From: a virus
Virus record (IMG/VR): IMGVR_UViG_3300044691_000260
Location: 1-61,114 of that record
DNA: 61,114 nt
Direction: 5' to 3' (one strand)
How positions within the stretch are numbered: the first letter of the stretch is position 1; each line of letters opens with the position of its first letter. Shown piece after piece: positions 1 through 6,172 of the stretch. The translations under genes and the position numbers were made by a program. The notes under the pieces were generated by a model. It was not told where the DNA came from. It ran no database searches and was given only the letters and a program-made list of their open reading frames with translations.

Positions 1-127
1 GTAGGTCCGACACCCCTACTGCCGCCCCGTCGGAGGCGGCACAAGGCCCCCGGTACTCCCTGGCATCCCCTGCCCAGGTTGAGTATCGGGGGCCTGCTTT
101 TTTGTGCCCAAAATCAGATGTTCAGCA
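1..127. repeat. Left copy of exact 127-bp terminal direct repeat
   Basis: The first 127 bases are identical to the last 127. This implies a closed circular map of 60,987 bp. The repeat runs from the stop codon of the small holin candidate, through a rho-independent terminator, into the C-terminal codons of the leftward gene ending at 114. A repeat of exactly 127 bp matches a common assembler k-mer, so it is most likely a circularisation overlap and not a biological terminal redundancy. Confidence 0.97.
44..103 (+). terminator. Rho-independent terminator after the lysis genes
   Basis: A 15-bp stem (44-58 with 81-95, one G-U-type mismatch) is followed by six T residues at 98-103. It lies in the terminal repeat just downstream of the last rightward gene on the circular map and before the convergent leftward gene at 114-605. 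It should end late transcription. Confidence 0.9.
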
Positions 128-605
128 CCGCGCCGTAGGTGCGCGCGGTGCTCAGAGAGACCACCTGCGGGACACGGTTCGCGACGGACACCTGATACTG
201 AGTGTGCCCGTCAGGCACGCCGGCGACGGCGAAGTCGATGTCGCACCCCCACACGAACCCTGTCTGCGGCGTGACAGCGGCGTCGCTTGCCCCGAGCGTG
301 CCCGTCGCGACGGTTCGCCCGCTCTCGTCCCGCACAGTGACGGTGGCACCCGTAGCGAGGTCGGAGTAGCTGCCGATCCCGTAGCAGCCGCCGTCCCCGT
401 TCGCCTGGATCAGATCCCCACTGTTCAGCATCGACACCGCCCCGTTGAGTGTGAACGTCGTCGGTGAGGCCGGTGCCGCCACCACGGCGGCCACCGTGCC
501 ACCGACCACCAGGATCGCGGCGCCTACCGCGGCGAGCATCCACCCGCGCCGCGGACGACGTGGTGCCGGCTGGGTGTCCGTGGGGTGGTCCTGGATCTCG
601 GTCAT
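114..605 (-). CDS. Membrane-anchored extracytoplasmic protein, unknown function
   Basis: This 163-residue protein has a short charged N-terminus rich in Pro and Arg, one hydrophobic segment at about residues 22-45, and a C-terminal extracytoplasmic part of about 115 residues with two Cys. The Shine-Dalgarno CAGGAG lies 8 bases before the ATG. It is transcribed alone and convergently with the lysis genes, a typical place for lysogenic-conversion cargo in actinophages. I recognise no family. The anchored-and-exposed topology would suit a surface or superinfection role, which is inference. Confidence 0.75.
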   Translation of the reverse strand: MTEIQDHPTDTQPAPRRPRRGWMLAAVGAAILVVGGTVAAVVAAPASPTTFTLNGAVSMLNSGDLIQANGDGGCYGIGSYSDLATGATVTVRDESGRTVATGTLGASDAAVTPQTGFVWGCDIDFAVAGVPDGHTQYQVSVANRVPQVVSLSTARTYGAVLNI

Positions 606-698
606 GGCTGGGCTCCTGGTTGCGGGCGCCCGATGGGGCGCGCTTGGTATGTACTCGCGTTGACCATGTGGTCTGTTACCGGCGTGACCGGAATGTGA

Positions 699-735
699 CA
701 GGGCCCGGTAGGCGGGGGGTGCCTACCGGGCCCTG
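699..735. terminator. Strong hairpin, probable terminator of the leftward small-gene operon
   Basis: Arms 699-713 and 721-735 are perfectly complementary over 15 bp (CAGGGCCCGGTAGGC type) around a 7-base G-rich loop. There is no T tract on either side, as is common for actinobacterial terminators. It lies downstream of the operon at 969-1572. Confidence 0.6.
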
Positions 736-860
736 ACGTTCCCGCGGCTGGTGACCTGCAGGCGGAACTGCCCAGCCGCGGGCTGGAAGTGCGCCGCGGG
801 GGGTCGGCGCACCGATCTGGGGAAGACGGGGCCCCGGGTGCGTGCAGCGCGGAGCCAAGG

Positions 861-923
861 CCAACCGGATCGGGCAGCGCCGGGGGTGTTCAAGCTGTCC
901 GATCCGGTTGGGGTTGAACACCC
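861..923. repeat. Two overlapping inverted repeats able to form a pseudoknot
   Basis: Repeat A pairs 861-878 with 894-911 (18 bp, one mismatch that is G-U tolerant). Repeat B pairs 884-893 with 914-923 (10 bp perfect, GGGTGTTCAA and its complement). The left arm of B lies in the loop of A and its right arm lies outside A, so the pairings interleave like an H-type pseudoknot. No gene overlaps it. Whether it acts as RNA, a protein site or a recombination site is unknown. Confidence 0.6.
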
Positions 924-968
924 AGTCGGCGCGGCGCCATCGGGAGGCGGGCGCAACCGACCGGGCAG

Positions 969-1199
969 CTATCGGGGGTGGGGCTTGTACATCACGGCGC
1001 ACAGGTTGCAGTCGAAGAGCGGTTCGTGGCGCGTCTGCGTGCCGACGATGCGAACGAGCTCGCACACGAACTCCACGGGAGTGCCGGTGTAGGGCAGCGC
1101 GGGTGGTAGGTAGGTCAGGTGCCTGACTCCGCCGAACGTCACCGGCATGTAGCAGGTGGCGGTGTCGAAGGCCGTTTCTCGGTGCACGGTGATGGTCAT
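969..1199 (-). CDS. Hypothetical protein, third gene of a coupled trio
   Basis: A 76-residue protein with three Cys and no predicted membrane segment. Its ATG overlaps the stop of the preceding small gene (ATGA) and is preceded by AGGAGG on the leftward strand. I recognise no family. It belongs to a three-gene leftward operon opposite the XRE-DUF5753 regulator. Confidence 0.65.
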   Translation of the reverse strand: MTITVHRETAFDTATCYMPVTFGGVRHLTYLPPALPYTGTPVEFVCELVRIVGTQTRHEPLFDCNLCAVMYKPHPR

Positions 1200-1336
1200 T
1201 CGTCGTCCTCCTGCTCGGTGACGGAAGCCGCGTCCTGCTCGACCTTCGCCTGCTCGACCTTCGCCTGCTCGTCGTCCTGTGCGGGTTCGTACGGTTCGTC
1301 GGGACCAGCGCCAGAGTTACTGAACCGGCAACTCAC
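1196..1336 (-). CDS. Small acidic protein (46 aa), second gene of a coupled trio
   Basis: A GTG start overlaps the TGA of the upstream gene (GTGA), and the stop overlaps the next ATG (ATGA), so the frame is locked between two coupled neighbours. The product is very acidic and Gln-rich toward its C-terminus. It contains a tandem repeat, AKVEQ-AKVEQ, encoded by a repeated 15-bp unit at about 1226-1268. The function is unknown. The frame choice rests on the two precise overlaps and on composition. Confidence 0.6.
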   Translation of the reverse strand: MSCRFSNSGAGPDEPYEPAQDDEQAKVEQAKVEQDAASVTEQEDDE

Positions 1337-1572
1337 GACGTGCCACTTTCGTGGTTGGAGATGCGATACCGCTCGGCGATCGCGTCCCGGACAGCCATGC
1401 TGAGATCGATGGCTTCCTTGATGGGCAGAATGATCGGGTCGCCTCCGCCGATGGAGATTCCCAGCCAGGTGCCATCCGGTCTTTCCAGGAGCCCCATGAT
1501 CACCGAGACGGTGCTGCCATCGAGCGCCTTGCCCTGAACTGGCCAGGTGGTGCGCCACTCGTAGTCCGCCAT
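1333..1572 (-). CDS. Hypothetical protein (79 aa), first gene of a coupled trio
   Basis: The ATG at 1572 is chosen because GGGAGG lies 7-8 bases upstream. A longer reading to 1689 would run through the operator and lacks a ribosome site. The product is a compact mixed alpha/beta protein with no Cys and no membrane segment. It heads the leftward operon that diverges from the XRE-DUF5753 gene across a repeat-rich operator. DUF397/DUF5753 loci are often accompanied by small uncharacterised genes. No function is assigned. Confidence 0.7.
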   Translation of the reverse strand: MADYEWRTTWPVQGKALDGSTVSVIMGLLERPDGTWLGISIGGGDPIILPIKEAIDLSMAVRDAIAERYRISNHESGTS

Positions 1573-1594
1573 CCCGTAGCCTCCCGATAGGGCC

Positions 1595-1648
1595 TGGTTC
1601 CATTGGTTCCACTTGGTTCCGTGTCTAGTATCGTCGCGGAACCAAGTG
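1595..1648. promoter_or_regulatory. Operator: phased TTGGTTCC repeats and a 12-bp inverted repeat
   Basis: TGGTTCC occurs at 1595-1601, 1604-1610 and 1614-1620, spaced about 9-10 bp (roughly one helical turn). Its complement GGAACCAA is at 1638-1645. The last two units belong to a perfect 12-bp inverted repeat, CACTTGGTTCCG (1610-1621) and its complement (1637-1648). It lies in the divergent gap between the leftward trio and the XRE-DUF5753 gene, so that regulator is the likely ligand. Confidence 0.7.
1603..1631 (+). promoter_or_regulatory. Candidate rightward promoter within the TTGGTTCC operator
   Basis: TTGGTT (1603-1608) is followed after 17 bp by TAGTAT (1626-1631). Both hexamers overlap the repeat array, so binding there should repress. 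A second weak option, TTCGAA (1675-1680) and TATCCT (1698-1703), would give a leaderless transcript starting at the ATG at 1711. Confidence 0.45.
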
Positions 1649-1710
1649 AGACTCAATGACCCAAACGGGTGACCTTCGAAGAGGGGCAAAGAGTGCGTAT
1701 CCTGTGGTTC

Positions 1711-2547
1711 ATGGCCGGAACCACGAAAAGCATCGCGCTAGGCGCCGAGCTGCGTAAGGCACGGCAAGCCGTCAAGGGACTGACGCTAAGGGCGCTCGCC
1801 GAGCAACTTGGCATCTCCCACCCGACAGTCGGCCGATGGGAGCGCGGGGAACGAGTCCCGGCGCCAGAAGACATCTCGGCGTACCTAACCCAGGTCGGCG
1901 CGCCAACTGAAGTCCGGGACGCCCTGATCGAGATGTCCCGCGACGCCGACAGCGCCCACTGGCTGTCCATCGGGATCCCCGACCAAGGGCGGCAACTGCG
2001 GGCTCTGCTCGACCTTGAGGCGTCCGCGACCCGCGTCACCACAGTCAGCCCGCTCCTGGTTCCGGGCATGCTGCAGACTGGGGCTTACGCGCGCGACATC
2101 ATGGTCGAGGGCGGTGTCCCCGCCGACGAGATCGAGACCCGTGTCGCGGTCCGCAGCGGGCGTCGCGAGGCCATCACTCGTAGCCGTGAGCCTCTGAAGC
2201 TGAGGGCGTTCATCGGTGAGGGTGTGCTCGAGCAGTCCATCGGCGGCCCGGACGTCATGCGTGATCAACTGCAGGCGCTGATCGAGCACGGGGAGCGGCC
2301 GAACATCGAGCTGCACGTGATCCCCGCGGCGACCAGTTGGCACGCCGGTTTGGAGGGCCCGTTCTCGCTCTACGAGTTCGCTGACCGCGAGACCGTGGTC
2401 CACGTCGAGAACCGCGTGAGCGGCCTGTTCATGCCCGACGACGGTCGGGCGTATGAGAGTTCCCTACCCAGGGTTCAGGAAATCGCGATGAGCCCGGCTG
2501 AGACGGCCAGGCTCATCGCCAAGGTGTCATCAACGGCGAGGAGATAA
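1711..2547 (+). CDS. XRE-family regulator with C-terminal DUF5753 (Scr1-like)
   Basis: A 278-residue protein. Residues about 8-65 form a Cro/C1-type helix-turn-helix (RALAEQLGISHPTVGRWE), and residues about 90-270 match the DUF5753 domain of actinobacterial regulators (VPGMLQTGAYAR, HAGLEGPFSLYEF, YESSLPRVQE). In Streptomyces, Scr1/Scr2-type XRE-DUF397 pairs influence development and antibiotic production. Those families are chromosomal and abundant. The start at 1711 gives the usual N-terminus; an in-frame GTG at 1669 is also open. A DUF397 gene follows after 5 bp. Its presence on a phage suggests acquired host cargo. Confidence 0.88.
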   Translation: MAGTTKSIALGAELRKARQAVKGLTLRALAEQLGISHPTVGRWERGERVPAPEDISAYLTQVGAPTEVRDALIEMSRDADSAHWLSIGIPDQGRQLRALLDLEASATRVTTVSPLLVPGMLQTGAYARDIMVEGGVPADEIETRVAVRSGRREAITRSREPLKLRAFIGEGVLEQSIGGPDVMRDQLQALIEHGERPNIELHVIPAATSWHAGLEGPFSLYEFADRETVVHVENRVSGLFMPDDGRAYESSLPRVQEIAMSPAETARLIAKVSSTARR

Positions 2548-2552
2548 CAGGG

Positions 2553-2747
2553 ATGACGATAGCGGACAGGTCCGACACCTGGTCGAAGTCGAGCTACAGC
2601 ACGAACACCGACAACTGCGTCGAGGTCTCTCACGGCGCGCTGCCAGGTGTTGGAGTGCGGGACACGAAGGACCGTGCGGGCGGCCACCTGGCCGTCCCGG
2701 CGTCGAGCTGGGCAGCATTCACCCTCGAGGTGAAGGCTCGCAGCTGA
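2553..2747 (+). CDS. DUF397 protein, partner of the upstream XRE regulator (Scr2-like)
   Basis: A 64-residue protein with the DUF397 signatures TWSKSSYS near the N-terminus, NCVEV in the middle, and VRDTKD followed by a conserved AVPASSWAAF segment. DUF397 proteins are the small partners of XRE-DUF5753 regulators in actinobacteria. The gene starts 5 bp after the regulator stop and is followed by a strong terminator, so the two form a self-contained cassette. Confidence 0.9.
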   Translation: MTIADRSDTWSKSSYSTNTDNCVEVSHGALPGVGVRDTKDRAGGHLAVPASSWAAFTLEVKARS

Positions 2748-2767
2748 CCAGTCGGTGAGAGCAGTAG

Positions 2768-2808
2768 AAGGCCCAGTGCCCCAATGAGAGGGGGCACTGG
2801 GCCTTCTT
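2768..2808 (+). terminator. Rho-independent terminator after the XRE/DUF397 pair
   Basis: A perfect stem AAGGCCCAGTGCCCC (2768-2782) and its complement (about 2791-2805) enclose an 8-base loop, followed by CTTTG. It isolates the cassette from the attP region. Confidence 0.88.
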
Positions 2809-2820
2809 TGTGTGCGTATG

Positions 2821-3047
2821 TGGACCGTTTACGGACCTTGGTGGGTGGGAGAGACGAAAACGCCAGGCCGGAAGTTGCTCCCGACCTGGCGGTGCAGTGC
2901 CCTCAGCAGGACTCGAACCTGCGACCTAGAGATTCTCAGGAGACCATCTCGATCAGTCCCGATTAGCGTGTCCACCTGGTAAAGCAGTCCCACCTAGCCA
3001 CGATCAATCGCACCTATTCACGATTGTAAGTGGACCATTAATGGACC
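2821..3047. other. attP: Putative attP region with tRNA 3'-end core and arm repeats
   Basis: On the leftward strand, 2935-2898 reads as the 3' part of a tRNA gene: anticodon-stem remnant, AGGTC variable loop, a perfect T arm (stem 2906-2910/2918-2922, loop with TTCGAGT) and an acceptor strand TGAGGGC plus discriminator A. No 5' half exists, so it is not a gene. It fits the identity core of a phage that integrates at a tRNA. A 17-bp sequence containing two GGACC boxes flanks it at 2821-2837 and 3031-3047 (14/17 identical). CACCT boxes recur at 2973, 2991 and 3011. These are candidate arm sites for the adjacent integrase. Confidence 0.75.
2857..2891 (-). terminator. Leftward terminator downstream of the integrase
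   Basis: An 11-bp stem (2861-2871 with 2881-2891, one mismatch) is followed on the leftward strand by TTTT (complement of 2857-2860). It lies beyond the attP core, so the integrase message would traverse attP in the prophage-free circle. Confidence 0.6.
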
Positions 3048-3059
3048 ACGGCTCGAACC

Positions 3060-4289
3060 TCAACCCTCGACCTGGTCGAACAGCGACTCCAACGAGTCCG
3101 CTGTCCCTGCGTTGGCGACGCGCTTCCGCCGGTAGTGCTCCTCAACCACCTTCGCGCTGTTCCCCAACTGGTCCCCGATCGCCGTCGACACGATGTCCGC
3201 GTCACCGAGGTGCGTGCCGACCGTGTGCCGGAACACATGCGAGCTGACGTCCTCGTAGCCGATGGCGTCGCACGCCGCCCGGAACCGCTTCCCCACATTC
3301 GACGGATCCACCAACGCACCATTCCACGCCGGGAACAGGACACCCCCGCCGGACTCCAGTTTCCGCCGGCGCCACATCTCTACCGACCACATCGGCACCA
3401 CCAGAATCAGCGCTGACCCGTCGCCCTTCCGCTCTGGCACCCGCACGATCCCCTGACCGGCGATCCGGACAAGGTGATGGTCGACAACAACCCGGCGGGT
3501 CTTCAGGTCGACGTCTTCGCCGGTGACCGCGAGGATCTCGCTGATCCGCACACCAGTGGCAAGCATGCCCTCGGCGATGTCCGGCAGGTCTGTCCACGCC
3601 CGAGCCCTCGGGCCCAACTGCGACACGTCACCCTTGCCCGCCGTGTACGTGCGCAGCTTCGTCATGAAGTCCGTGCGCTGTGCTGGCTCGAGCACGGTGA
3701 TGGCTTTCTTCTTCCCGCCACGCTCGACAGTGTCGACCTGCTTGACCGGGTTGATCCCCTCCGCGCCTGCGAACACCGCACCGTGCCGGACCCCGTACCC
3801 GCAGATCCCACCGAGGACGACCTTCAGGCGTTTCGCTGTGGCGAACCCGACGTCGTCGTGCACGGTCTTGATGCGCTCGTCGCAGCACGTCACGGACACT
3901 TCGCTCGCAGACAGCTCGTACATCGCGTCACGGATGTAGTTGTTCACGGTGTCGCGGTAGTCGTACAGCGTCTTCGGCGCGCGCAACCCGAGGTTGACCT
4001 TCCGCTCGAGGTCGGCGAGCCACTTATCTGCGATATACCCGAACCGGGTGTCACCGGAGAACCCCTTCTTCCCGGTGGCCTCGTTCTTCAGCCCGGTGAT
4101 GTGCTCCTTCAACGCGTTGATGGCCTTCGTCTCCGAAGCCCCCCGCCTACGAGGCCGACGGGTCCGGCCGTTCCCCATCCGGACACGGGTGCGCGCCTCA
4201 TAGACAGCGGGCCGGCCCTTCGCCTTCTCGGCGATCAAGGTGACGTGGATCGTGCCGTGCGCGCCGATCGGTGTCCGCGGTCTAGCCAC
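3060..4289 (-). CDS. int: Tyrosine-type site-specific integrase
   Basis: A 409-residue tyrosine recombinase with an N-terminal arm-binding region (about 1-70), a core-binding domain (about 80-190) and a catalytic domain (about 200-400). Visible catalytic residues are R248 (TGVRISEIL), H351 and R354 (HVFRHTVGT) and the nucleophile Y386 (EEHYRRK). The usual LGH motif is LGN here (N377), a noted deviation in the third box. The start is a GTG. It lies directly beside the attP candidate and reads toward it. A membrane-protein gene ends 6 bp upstream, so both are probably read from the repressor promoter. Confidence 0.95.
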   Translation of the reverse strand: MARPRTPIGAHGTIHVTLIAEKAKGRPAVYEARTRVRMGNGRTRRPRRRGASETKAINALKEHITGLKNEATGKKGFSGDTRFGYIADKWLADLERKVNLGLRAPKTLYDYRDTVNNYIRDAMYELSASEVSVTCCDERIKTVHDDVGFATAKRLKVVLGGICGYGVRHGAVFAGAEGINPVKQVDTVERGGKKKAITVLEPAQRTDFMTKLRTYTAGKGDVSQLGPRARAWTDLPDIAEGMLATGVRISEILAVTGEDVDLKTRRVVVDHHLVRIAGQGIVRVPERKGDGSALILVVPMWSVEMWRRRKLESGGGVLFPAWNGALVDPSNVGKRFRAACDAIGYEDVSSHVFRHTVGTHLGDADIVSTAIGDQLGNSAKVVEEHYRRKRVANAGTADSLESLFDQVEG

Positions 4290-4295
4290 GGTGAC

Positions 4296-5000
4296 CTACA
4301 GAACGCACAGCGACAGCAGCGGGCGCAGCCTGATCGGGAGGAGACATTCCGGGCCGCTCTGGGTGGGTCGGAGTGTCGGGGGCTCTGTTGTCGACGACGT
4401 GGTCACGGTCGACAGCGACGTGACCGGCAGTGGCAGCGTGTAAGAGAGGGTAACGGCGGTGGTGGAAGCACTCGTGGTGGGTTCCGGTGTAGGTCTCTGC
4501 GTGGCCGCGGGGGATGCCGTCGATCTGCCCGGTGGTGCCGATGTGGGCCCGGGGTTTGTGGTGGTGGTGCCGGAACTGGTCGGTGCAGTTGATGTCGTGG
4601 CCCGCAGTGTGGTCGAGTTCGGCGGCAGCGCGGTCACTGTGTCGGGTCCGGTGGAGAACGGGATGGTGATTGCGGCGATCGCGGTGACCACGGCTGCCGT
4701 GCCTGCTGTAAGCGCTATCCCGGTCGTCATGGAATGCCCCTTCGTCCAGGTGACAGTGGCCACGGGGGCGAGCAGGGACACGAGCCAGAGCCGGCGGCGC
4801 AGCTCCTGCGGCGGGAGAGCCGCCAGCCGCTCGGCTTCCTCGTGTGCGTCGAGTCTGCGCTTCAACTTCCTTAGCTTGGTCAGCGCGTAGGCACTGAAGG
4901 CGCTGAAGGCGAGAAGTACCAGGGCAAAGCTGAGTAAGAGGAGATACTGGGGCATACCGACACAGTCGCCCTCTGGGTAGTGGTTGTGACACTTCTCCAT
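4296..5000 (-). CDS. Membrane protein with long Thr/Ser/Pro-rich tail
   Basis: A 234-residue protein. Hydrophobic segments are at about 18-40, 72-86 and 92-115, separated by a basic coiled region. The C-terminal 110 residues are Thr, Ser and Pro rich and end hydrophobically. The ATG at 5000 is the first start. An ATG 15 codons later (4955), with AGAGGG upstream, is equally possible. It sits between repressor and integrase and is likely expressed in lysogens. That position is typical of superinfection-exclusion or conversion genes, but no family is recognised. Confidence 0.72.
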   Translation of the reverse strand: MEKCHNHYPEGDCVGMPQYLLLLSFALVLLAFSAFSAYALTKLRKLKRRLDAHEEAERLAALPPQELRRRLWLVSLLAPVATVTWTKGHSMTTGIALTAGTAAVVTAIAAITIPFSTGPDTVTALPPNSTTLRATTSTAPTSSGTTTTNPGPTSAPPGRSTASPAATQRPTPEPTTSASTTAVTLSYTLPLPVTSLSTVTTSSTTEPPTLRPTQSGPECLLPIRLRPLLSLCVL

Positions 5001-5012
5001 CCTTTCGCAACA

Positions 5013-5525
5013 CTAAGTACCCTCTTGGTCCATTGGTAAGCCTTGCCTGTCTTGACTTTCAGCGATGCGGGTCCGGCGTTGGAAGATTTTCGCCCACCGG
5101 TTTTCCTCCGGGAGCTCGGTGATGTCCATGAGTGCTTCCTCGACCTCGTCGCGGAGGACCCGTTCGTAGAGGTGCGCGTCTCCCTGGTCGCGCAGGGTCG
5201 GGGGGCGGCCTTCCTCGAGGAGGCCGCGGGCGCTTCCCGAGACCCAGCCGGCGGCCTTGTCGAGTCCGCCCAGGGTCTTCGTGCGTGGCATGTCGATCAG
5301 CGCGCGCTCGACTCGTTGCACCGTCTTCACTGCCAGTCCGCCAGCTGCGGCGAACTCCTCTTGGGTCTGGTCGAGTTCACCCCGCCGGTCCATGACGCCC
5401 TGTCCAAGCCTCTTTAAGTCTCTTGCGGCCATATTCGGAGTGTGGCGGGGTGGGCGCGTCTTGTCTACCTGGGGCAGGCATTTCTTGCGTCGACGCTGTG
5501 TGCGTTCGAGCACCCTGTACCGCAT
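5013..5525 (-). CDS. Phage repressor, helix-turn-helix (immunity repressor candidate)
   Basis: A 170-residue protein with a basic N-terminal stretch and a Cro/C1-type helix-turn-helix at about residues 50-80 (TQEEFAAAGGLAVKTVQRVE). The rest is acidic and helical. The ATG at 5525 is chosen because GGGAGG lies 6 bases upstream and a good leftward promoter sits at the expected distance. An internal ATG at 5432 would give 139 residues. It diverges from a Cro-like gene across an operator array and precedes the membrane protein and integrase, the classical lysogeny arrangement. The role is inferred from context. Confidence 0.8.
   Translation of the reverse strand: MRYRVLERTQRRRKKCLPQVDKTRPPRHTPNMAARDLKRLGQGVMDRRGELDQTQEEFAAAGGLAVKTVQRVERALIDMPRTKTLGGLDKAAGWVSGSARGLLEEGRPPTLRDQGDAHLYERVLRDEVEEALMDITELPEENRWAKIFQRRTRIAESQDRQGLPMDQEGT
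5409..5429. repeat. Operator-like 21-bp repeat copy inside the repressor gene
   Basis: Identical at 20 of 21 positions to 5556-5576 in the promoter region. It lies within repressor codons and overlaps the internal ATG at 5432. Because it includes the AAGTCT box of the operator array, it could be an intragenic operator giving DNA looping or roadblock control. The same duplication also makes the peptide AARD(L/F)KR appear in two places in the longest reading frame. Confidence 0.55.
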
Positions 5526-5549
5526 GGCAGCCTCCCTGTGTTGGGACTC

Positions 5550-5578
5550 TTTATACCTCTTAAAGTCTCTTGCGGCAA
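5550..5578 (-). promoter_or_regulatory. Leftward repressor promoter
   Basis: On the leftward strand, TTGCCG (5578-5573) and TATAAA (5555-5550) are separated by 17 bp. The spacer contains the AAGTCT box (complement) of the operator array. The transcript would start near 5543 and reach the AGGGAGG ribosome site of the repressor. Confidence 0.75.
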
Positions 5579-5630
5579 GTCTTGACCCTAAAAGTCCTAG
5601 AAAGTCTTGTGCTCCGCCTCGTGAAGTCCT
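5563..5630. promoter_or_regulatory. Operator array: five AAGTC(C/T)T repeats in the genetic switch
   Basis: AAGTCT/AAGTCCT boxes, all in the same orientation, begin at 5563, 5577, 5592, 5602 and 5624. They cover both the leftward promoter and the rightward promoter between the repressor and Cro-like genes. This is the arrangement expected for competitive binding by repressor and Cro. Confidence 0.75.
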
Positions 5631-5635
5631 ACAGT
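5607..5635 (+). promoter_or_regulatory. Rightward early promoter, probably leaderless
   Basis: TTGTGC (5607-5612) and TACAGT (5630-5635) are separated by 17 bp. The start point would fall at about 5642-5643, on the ATG of the Cro-like gene, which has no ribosome-binding site. The last AAGTCCT box ends at 5630, overlapping the -10 element, so binding there should shut it off. Confidence 0.6.
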
Positions 5636-5642
5636 GACTCCC

Positions 5643-5861
5643 ATGCCAAAACCCAGAGGCCACAACATCGAGGCCCGCCGACTACGGCTCGGGATGAAGC
5701 GCAGCGAACTCGCCACCAAGGTGGGACTCCACTACAAGACGATCTTCGGGCTCGAAAAGGAGCACCAGACCGGCTCACAGGAGAGCTTCCAGCGCATCGC
5801 GACAGTCCTCGGTCTGGAACTCGAAGACGTCATGGACACATCCCATGCCGGCGCCGCGTGA
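5643..5861 (+). CDS. Cro-like helix-turn-helix protein
   Basis: A 72-residue XRE-type DNA-binding protein. The helix-turn-helix spans about residues 10-60 (RSELATKVGLHYKTIFGLEK). An in-frame GTG lies three codons earlier, but the ATG coincides with the predicted transcription start, so leaderless translation is likely. It is the first gene right of the switch, divergent from the repressor, hence a Cro or early-regulator role by position. Confidence 0.8.
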   Translation: MPKPRGHNIEARRLRLGMKRSELATKVGLHYKTIFGLEKEHQTGSQESFQRIATVLGLELEDVMDTSHAGAA

Positions 5862-5964
5862 CAACCACCCCGCGGCAGCCGTATCCCACGCCGCGACCGG
5901 AGCCAGTGCGCCCGATACCGCCGCCCCGCAAGACGAAAACCCGAACCCGGATCGCAGGTGCGAA

Positions 5965-6153
5965 ATGAGCCAGGTCACCAGGCAGGCATGGAACCCCCGG
6001 GAAGTCGCCGCGGCTCTCGGCATCGGGTACCAGAAGGCCCTCGACCTGATCCACGATGGCGTCATCGGCCACGTCCGCGCCGGTCATTTCATCCTCGTGC
6101 CCGACGAGGAACTGAAACGGTTCCTCGCCCCCGGTATCAAGCGCTCCGCCTAA
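5965..6153 (+). CDS. xis: Excisionase-like DNA-binding protein
   Basis: A 62-residue winged-helix/MerR-like fold typical of the HTH_17 excisionase family: NPREVAAALGIGYQKALDLI followed by a wing ending VPDEELKRFL. The ATG at 5965 has AGGTG upstream. An open frame back to 5845 would add 40 Ala/Pro-rich residues and overlap the Cro-like gene by 17 bp. It is placed just after the switch and may supply recombination directionality for the integrase. A plain transcriptional role cannot be excluded. Confidence 0.7.
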   Translation: MSQVTRQAWNPREVAAALGIGYQKALDLIHDGVIGHVRAGHFILVPDEELKRFLAPGIKRSA

Positions 6154-6172
6154 CCCCCGAAAGGAGGCAGTG

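Larger units (their letters stand above)
606..968. other. Gene-free 363-bp region with strong inverted repeats
   Basis: No convincing coding frame is seen. The stretch lies between two leftward genes. It contains a perfect 15-bp-stem hairpin at 699-735 and a pair of overlapping inverted repeats at 861-923, listed separately. The part next to 606 should hold the promoter of the membrane-protein gene, although no clear -10/-35 pair stands out. Confidence 0.6.
2748..3059. other. Gene-free 312-bp attachment and terminator region
   Basis: No gene is seen. The stretch carries the terminator of the DUF397 cassette, the leftward terminator of the integrase, a tRNA 3'-end-like attP core and two copies of a 17-bp repeat around it. 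Each is listed separately. Confidence 0.7.

Noticed and set aside
2898-2935. Possible complete tRNA gene near the integrase
   Set aside because: Only the T arm and acceptor 3' strand are present. The anticodon stem does not pair and no 5' half exists, so it is an attP core.
3474-4592. 372-residue rightward open frame across the integrase
   Set aside because: The antisense integrase has complete motifs. This frame is an Arg/Pro-rich shadow.
4282-5013. 243-residue leftward frame overlapping the membrane-protein gene
   Set aside because: The alternative frame has membrane helices and a coherent Thr/Pro tail; this one is Arg/His-rich without structure.
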